NCBI RefSeq assembly: GCF_000512205.2
Contig: NZ_CP006644.1
Span: forward strand, 1,418,519-1,482,518
Origin: Sphingomonas sanxanigenens DSM 19645 = NX02
Lineage (GTDB): Bacteria; Pseudomonadota; Alphaproteobacteria; Sphingomonadales; Sphingomonadaceae
Reading direction: 5' to 3'
DNA length: 64,000 bases
Shown piece by piece: positions 59,361-64,000 of the stretch. The notes under the pieces are model-generated. The model searched no databases. It was not told the DNA's origin and saw only the letters and a program-made list of their open reading frames with translations. The translations under genes were made by a program, and so were the position numbers. The stretch's first letter is position 1. Every line of letters starts with the position of its first letter.

Positions 59361-60667
59361 GCGGTTGCCGGGCGTGCCCCGGTCAGGCGGTCGGCGACGA
59401 AGAGAAAGAGCATCGCCGCGAGCAGCGCATCGACCGTGGGGGCGTGGGTGATCTCGAAAAGGCCGAGGCCGACATTGGCGCGCGGCAGCGTGGCGACGCC
59501 GATGACGATGCCGAACAGCCATGCGAGGAGCGGCGCGGTGCGAAATGCCGGGATGGACGCATCGGCATCGGTGTAGCGACGGCGCTTCATCAGGAAGTCT
59601 GCCACGTAGGCGCCCGACATCGGCGCGATCAGCAGGCCCATGAAGGTCAGCCAGACGATGAAATGGCCGAGAATGTCGGCAGCGGCCAGGCAGGTGCCGA
59701 GCACGCCGGCGACCACGGCCAGCTGCCATCGCTCCACCCTCGGGAACAGGGCCGAAAGCGCAAGACCCGATGCGTAGAGGTTCTTGTCGTTGCTCGTCCA
59801 GGTTGCCAGGATGACGATGAGGGTGCCGGGCAGCGCGATGCCGGCGGCCAGCATCGTGGCGACGAGGTCTGCATTGCCGTAGAGCGTGCCGAGCGCGGCG
59901 GCGAGGATCAGCAGCAATGGAAAGGCGACGGCGTAGTTGATCGTCATCGCCGTGGCATTGTCCCTTCCGGTCCTGAGGAAACGGCTGAGATCCGGATTGA
60001 TCGAGCAGCCGAAGACTTCGGCACCGACCACGACCGACACGATCATGCCGAGACCCATCGGCTCAGCGATCGTGCGCGGGGCGAAAAGTCCGGCCAGGCC
60101 GTGGCGGTCGAGCCCGATCGCCAGCGGCACCAGCGTCGCGGTCAACAGCAGCGGCACACTGACCACGGCAACCTTGCCCATCGCCTTGACCCCGATGATC
60201 GCGGTCGAAGCGATCAACGCGCCGACGAGGACCACGCCGATCCTCTCGTCGAGTTCGAAAGCCAGCTGGGTACGCAGGATCGCGGCAAGGCTCTTGACGA
60301 GAATCTGGGTCTGCAGGCCGAACCAGCAAAGCGACGTCAGGACCATCATCGCCACGATCGCCATCGACCCGCGCTGCCCGAAGGTGCGCTGGATGATCAT
60401 CGCGGTCGGCAGCCGAGCGACGATGCCGACATAGCCGGTCATCACGCCCCACAGACCCAGCAGCACGCTGCCGAGAATGACACCGATCGCGACGGTCGCG
60501 AAATCGGCATGCTGGCCCAGCTGACCGCCGAATGCGAAAAAGGGAACCGAGATCGAAACGCCGATCAGCACCATCGTCAGGAACGGCCAGCTGCGCAGTT
60601 CGCCAGCTTCGGGTGGGCGCTCGGGATTGCGTTCGACGGTGTCGGCGATCTTGCGCAGCAGCTTCAT
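59351..60667 (-). CDS. NCS1-family cytosine/hydantoin-type permease
   Basis: This 438-residue permease has about twelve membrane segments. The N-terminal part has SWPFLTMVLIGVSISVPFFA, the second region FATVAIGVILGSVLLGLWGV and MIIQRTFGQRGSM, and INPDLSRFLRTGRDNATAMT is the conserved NCS1 loop, close to CodB-type proteins. Its divergent position next to hydantoinase genes suggests uptake of a hydantoin or related N-heterocycle. ATG 60667 lacks a well-spaced ribosome site; GTG 60700 is an alternative. Confidence 0.86.
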   Translation of the reverse strand: MKLLRKIADTVERNPERPPEAGELRSWPFLTMVLIGVSISVPFFAFGGQLGQHADFATVAIGVILGSVLLGLWGVMTGYVGIVARLPTAMIIQRTFGQRGSMAIVAMMVLTSLCWFGLQTQILVKSLAAILRTQLAFELDERIGVVLVGALIASTAIIGVKAMGKVAVVSVPLLLTATLVPLAIGLDRHGLAGLFAPRTIAEPMGLGMIVSVVVGAEVFGCSINPDLSRFLRTGRDNATAMTINYAVAFPLLLILAAALGTLYGNADLVATMLAAGIALPGTLIVILATWTSNDKNLYASGLALSALFPRVERWQLAVVAGVLGTCLAAADILGHFIVWLTFMGLLIAPMSGAYVADFLMKRRRYTDADASIPAFRTAPLLAWLFGIVIGVATLPRANVGLGLFEITHAPTVDALLAAMLFLFVADRLTGARPATALS

Positions 60668-60874
60668 TATCGAAAAATTCTCCAATGCGCCGGACACCAC
60701 GGGAGGCGCGGCGGGCGTTCGGCAATCCCGATGGTGTCAGACGGGGCGCACACGGCAAGCGGGGAGGGCGGGTCTTGCGCGTGATGCAATGACTTCGCGA
60801 CGACTTGTGACGTTTGAACAATATCATCCGCGGCGAACTCACGGGATTCATATTCAAATCCGGGAACGCAGTGC

Positions 60875-62914
60875 ATGAAGAGATTTCGCGTCGCCGTCGA
60901 TATCGGCGGGACATTCGTCGACTCGATCCTGTTTGATTCCGAAACCGGCACCACCCGGCTCGCCAAGGCGTCGACGACGCCCGACGAGCCCGTCCGCGGC
61001 GTTCTGGCCGCTCTGGATCGCCTCGGCGTCTCGCTCGATGAGACCGAACTCTTCGTCCATGGCACGACGCTGGGCCTCAACGCCGTGATCGAACGTCGCG
61101 GCGTCGAGACGGGCATCATCACCAACGCCGGCTTCCGCGACATCTTCGAGATCGGCCGCGCCGATGTGCCTGCGGCCTCGATGTACGACTATCGCTACCA
61201 GCGCGAGGCGAGCCTGGTGAAGCGCCGCCACCGCTTCGGCGTCGGCGGCCGCATCGACGCACAGGGCAACGAGATCGTGCCGCTCGACGAAGCGGCCGTG
61301 CTGGATGCCGCGGGCAAGCTCGTCGAGGCCGGCATCCGTTCGGTCGCGATCTGCTTCCTGCACAGCTATCGCAATCCGGCGCACGAGACGCGCGCGGCAG
61401 ACGTCATTCGCGCGGCCTATCCGCACCTCGCCATATCCGCATCGAGCGCGATCACGCGGGAATATCGCGAGTATGAGCGTACCGCGACGGCGGTGGTGGA
61501 TGCCTACATCAACCCCATCTTCAACGATTATGTCGGGCAGCTCGAAAACGGGCTCGTCGATGCAGGATTCGGCGGCAAGCTGCTCATCATGCGCTCGGCC
61601 GGCGGCGCGATGACGGCCGAGACCGCGCGCCGCGCGCCGATCTATACGGTCCTGTCCGGCCCGGCGGGCGGACTGATCGGCGCGGGCCAGCTGGCGAAGG
61701 TGATCGGCCGCGACCGGCTGCTGACGCTCGACTATGGCGGCACCAGCCTGGACGCCGCGGTCATCGAGAACGGCGAGCCGCTGGTGATGCACGAAGCGCC
61801 GCTGGCGGATCTTCCGGCGCTGATCCCGATCTTCGACATCCGCTGCATCGGCGCGGGGGGCGGCTCGATCGCCTGGGTGCAGGAAGGATTGCTGCAGGTC
61901 GGCCCGCAGAGCGCCGGCTCGCAGCCCGGCCCGATCGCCTACGGCCGGGGCGGTACCGAACCGACCACGACCGACGCGGCGCTGATCCTGGGTTTCCTCG
62001 ATCCCTCGACCTTCCTCGGCGGCACCGTGGACCTCGATGTTCCTGCAGCACGGCACGGGATGCACGATCGCGTCGCCGGTCCGCTCGGCATCGACATCGA
62101 CCGCGCGGCAGCAGGCATTTTCGACGTTCTCGTGGCGCGGACCGCGGGCGCCATCCGCGAGATCACCGTGGAGCGCGGCCGCGACCCCCGCGATTTCTCG
62201 ATGCTCGCCTTCGGCGGCGCAGGGCCGCTGATCGCGCCGCTGATCGCTCGCGAGGTGATGAACGCGGAACTGATCGTGCCGCAGGCGCCGGCCGTGTTCT
62301 CGGCGTGGGGCATGCTCATGTCCGACATCGTGACGGACGTCGCGCTGACCCAGCTGCGCCTGCTCGAACCGGCAGCCCAGGCTTCCGTCGATGCAGCATT
62401 CGCGACGCTCATCGAAGAGGCCCGGGCGCAGCTGGAAGGGCAGAGCGGCAGCGATACCGAGCGCCGTTTCCTGCGGCTCGTTGAATGCCGCTATGCCGGG
62501 CAGGAACATGCGCTGGAGATCGAACTGGCCGAAGGGGAGGCGCTTTCCGCACTTCGCGCCCGCTTCGATGGCCTGCACCGCGAACGCTACGGTCATGCCA
62601 TCGACGCACCGGTGCAGATCGTGACGCTGCGCGTGCGCGCGAGCGCGGTGATGCCCAAGCCCACGCTGCCGATCCTGCCCGAGGCGAAGCGCCCGGCTTC
62701 CGATGCGCAGATGGGCTCGCGCGAGGCGTTCTGCTTCGCCCGCCGGGCGCGAACGCCCTTCGCCGTCTACGACCGCAAGCTGCTTGGCGCCGGCCATGGC
62801 TTCGATGGCCCCGCCATCGTCGAGGAAGGCACCACCACCACCGTGATCCATTCCGACCAAACCGTTTCGGTCGATCGCTATGGCCACCTCATCGTCCGCA
62901 GGAAGTCCGCATGA
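60875..62914 (+). CDS. hyuA: hydantoinase/oxoprolinase subunit A (HyuA)
   Basis: This 679-residue ATP-dependent amidohydrolase subunit begins RFRVAVDIGGTFVDSILFD with the hydantoinase A N-terminal domain, then LFVHGTTLGLNAVIERRG, SGPAGGLIGAGQLAKVIG, TLDYGGTSLDAAVIENGE, CIGAGGGSIAW and FGGAGPLIAPLIA, as in N-methylhydantoinase A, acetone carboxylase and 5-oxoprolinase families. It hydrolyses a cyclic amide together with subunit B. It overlaps hyuB by ATGA. It diverges from the NCS1 permease across 207 nt. Confidence 0.9.
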   Translation: MKRFRVAVDIGGTFVDSILFDSETGTTRLAKASTTPDEPVRGVLAALDRLGVSLDETELFVHGTTLGLNAVIERRGVETGIITNAGFRDIFEIGRADVPAASMYDYRYQREASLVKRRHRFGVGGRIDAQGNEIVPLDEAAVLDAAGKLVEAGIRSVAICFLHSYRNPAHETRAADVIRAAYPHLAISASSAITREYREYERTATAVVDAYINPIFNDYVGQLENGLVDAGFGGKLLIMRSAGGAMTAETARRAPIYTVLSGPAGGLIGAGQLAKVIGRDRLLTLDYGGTSLDAAVIENGEPLVMHEAPLADLPALIPIFDIRCIGAGGGSIAWVQEGLLQVGPQSAGSQPGPIAYGRGGTEPTTTDAALILGFLDPSTFLGGTVDLDVPAARHGMHDRVAGPLGIDIDRAAAGIFDVLVARTAGAIREITVERGRDPRDFSMLAFGGAGPLIAPLIAREVMNAELIVPQAPAVFSAWGMLMSDIVTDVALTQLRLLEPAAQASVDAAFATLIEEARAQLEGQSGSDTERRFLRLVECRYAGQEHALEIELAEGEALSALRARFDGLHRERYGHAIDAPVQIVTLRVRASAVMPKPTLPILPEAKRPASDAQMGSREAFCFARRARTPFAVYDRKLLGAGHGFDGPAIVEEGTTTTVIHSDQTVSVDRYGHLIVRRKSA

Positions 62915-64000
62915 CGCCCGAAACCAAGCTCGACGGCGCGACCGTCGAAGTCATTCGCAGCTATCTCGTCTCCGCTGCCGAGGAGATGCGCCGCACCCTC
63001 ATCCGTACCGCCTTCAATCCGGTGATCTACGAGGTGCTCGATTTCGGCATCTCGATCTACGACGGTGACCTCGAACTGATCGCGGATGCGCCGGGCCTCG
63101 CCTTCTTCCTCGGCGCCAACGATTATGCGATCCGCAAGGGCGTGGCGTTCGCCGGCGCCGCGACGATGCGGCCCGGGGACATCTTCATCATGAACTATCC
63201 CTACTGGAACTCGGCGCATGCGCTGGACGCCACGCTGTTCGCGCCGGTCTTTGCGGAAGGCGCGGACGAGCCCTTCGCCTATACCTGCATTCGCGCGCAC
63301 TGGATGGATCTGGGCGCGAAGGACCCGGGCTATGTGCTCGACTCCACCGACATGCACCAGGAAGGCCTGATCTTCCCGGGCACGCGCATCTACAAGGATG
63401 GCGCGCCGGTGAAGGACATCATCGACATCATCAAGTTCAACTCGCGGATGCCGGGGCCGGTGATGGGCGACCTCGACGCGCAGGTGGCGGCGACCCGTAC
63501 CGGGGTAGAGCGTCTGAATGCCATCCTCGGCAAGTTCGGCCGCGGCGCGTTCGACGAGGCGGTGGCGCGCACCAAGCTGGCGAGCGACGCGCTGGTCCGC
63601 CGTGCGCTGTCGGATCTGCCGCGCGGCACCTGGGAAGCCGATGACGTGGTCGACGACGATGGCATCACCGACGATCCCGTGCCCATCCACGTCAAGGTCA
63701 CCATCGACGACGATGGCCTGACGTGCGACTTTTCCGGTTCGTCCCCGGCGGTGCGCGGGCCGATCAACATCCCCATCGGCCTGACCGAGACGATCTGCAA
63801 GTTCGTGCTCAAGTCGCTGACATCGGCCGGACAGCGCAACAATGCCGGCTCGTTCCGCGCGCTCAAGGTGATCGCCCCCAAAGGCAATCTCTTCCACGCG
63901 GTCTACCCGTCTGCCACGTTCACTCAGTGGCCGGCGCACCTTGCGCTGGAGCTGGTCTACAAGGCGCTGGCGCAGGGCATGCCGGAGCGAATTGCGGCCT
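62911..64000 (+). CDS. hyuB: hydantoinase/oxoprolinase subunit B (HyuB), cut by the window end
   Basis: The open frame runs off the right edge; 363 codons are visible of a family usually 500-600 long. It starts TPETKLDGATVEVIRSYLVS and contains LIRTAFNPVIYEVLDFGISI, NYPYWNSAHALDATLFAPVF, MDLGAKDPGY and DFSGSSPAVRGPINIPIGLT, the usual HyuB motifs. It pairs with HyuA as the partner subunit. The ATG overlaps the hyuA stop. A long open frame on the opposite strand here is a shadow of this gene. Confidence 0.9.
   Translation, partial: MTPETKLDGATVEVIRSYLVSAAEEMRRTLIRTAFNPVIYEVLDFGISIYDGDLELIADAPGLAFFLGANDYAIRKGVAFAGAATMRPGDIFIMNYPYWNSAHALDATLFAPVFAEGADEPFAYTCIRAHWMDLGAKDPGYVLDSTDMHQEGLIFPGTRIYKDGAPVKDIIDIIKFNSRMPGPVMGDLDAQVAATRTGVERLNAILGKFGRGAFDEAVARTKLASDALVRRALSDLPRGTWEADDVVDDDGITDDPVPIHVKVTIDDDGLTCDFSGSSPAVRGPINIPIGLTETICKFVLKSLTSAGQRNNAGSFRALKVIAPKGNLFHAVYPSATFTQWPAHLALELVYKALAQGMPERIAA

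Noticed and set aside
62878..63939. 353-codon minus-strand open frame at the right end
   Set aside because: It lies opposite hyuB, whose conserved motifs are on the plus strand; the minus frame has shadow composition.

Overview
This 64 kb window is chromosomal DNA of a high-GC alphaproteobacterium, most likely a sphingomonad (Sphingomonas or a close relative). The signs are gcrA, the rpmH-rnpA-yidD-yidC-engB block, two DUF805 genes, a CC_3452-like small secreted protein, many TonB/PepSY/prolidase-type genes, strong G/C third-position codons, and very tight gene packing with ATGA, GTGA, TGATG or TTGA start-stop overlaps. I see no insertion sequence, prophage, CRISPR array or rRNA operon. There is one tRNA gene (Leu, CAA).

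Left part (1-24.2 kb). A HupE/UreJ-type membrane protein and a membrane-anchored parvulin diverge from a complete urea ABC importer, urtABCDE (2.1-6.8 kb). No urease gene is in view. A convergent operon on the minus strand (6.9-11.1 kb) holds an oxidative galactose/arabinose-type pathway: semialdehyde dehydrogenase, AraD1-type FAH-fold enzyme, galactose-1-dehydrogenase-like enzyme and a GntR/FCD regulator. A DUF3649-PepSY-DUF3325 operon behind a Fur-box-like site follows (11.3-13.5 kb). Next comes a xylose operon, GH43-xylB-xylA, with a perfect LacI-type palindrome in front of it. Hemerythrin, GST and the conserved ribosome/membrane-insertion block lead to a ComM/YifB ATPase.

Middle part (24.2-44 kb). 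Two DUF805 membrane proteins, a LuxR-type HTH membrane protein, small unknown genes, a RadC-like protein and tRNA-Leu precede a 738-bp gene-poor stretch. That stretch ends in a strong intrinsic terminator only 31 nt before the main accessory feature: four tandem, secreted COG1228 amidohydrolases (prolidase-like) with an M20 peptidase between the second and third (28.8-35.9 kb). The M20 protein lacks two of the usual metal ligands. Then come an Lrp regulator with a DUF3299 protein, alanine dehydrogenase with its divergent Lrp regulator, glpK-DUF167, an acyltransferase and parE.

Right part (44-64 kb). A small beta-barrel protein, gcrA, an ABC-2 permease, an AraC regulator and an MJ0042 zinc-ribbon protein are followed by the ftsE-ftsX-ydcF-plsC operon. 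The last 12 kb is catabolic: a DUF1680 beta-L-arabinofuranosidase-like hydrolase, a DapA-family lyase, a TonB-dependent receptor, a Tat-exported TIM-barrel isomerase, a SnoaL-like protein, an NCS1 permease, and hydantoinase/oxoprolinase subunits hyuA and hyuB. hyuB runs off the right end. The overall picture is a free-living heterotroph equipped for plant polysaccharide sugars, peptides, urea and cyclic amides.
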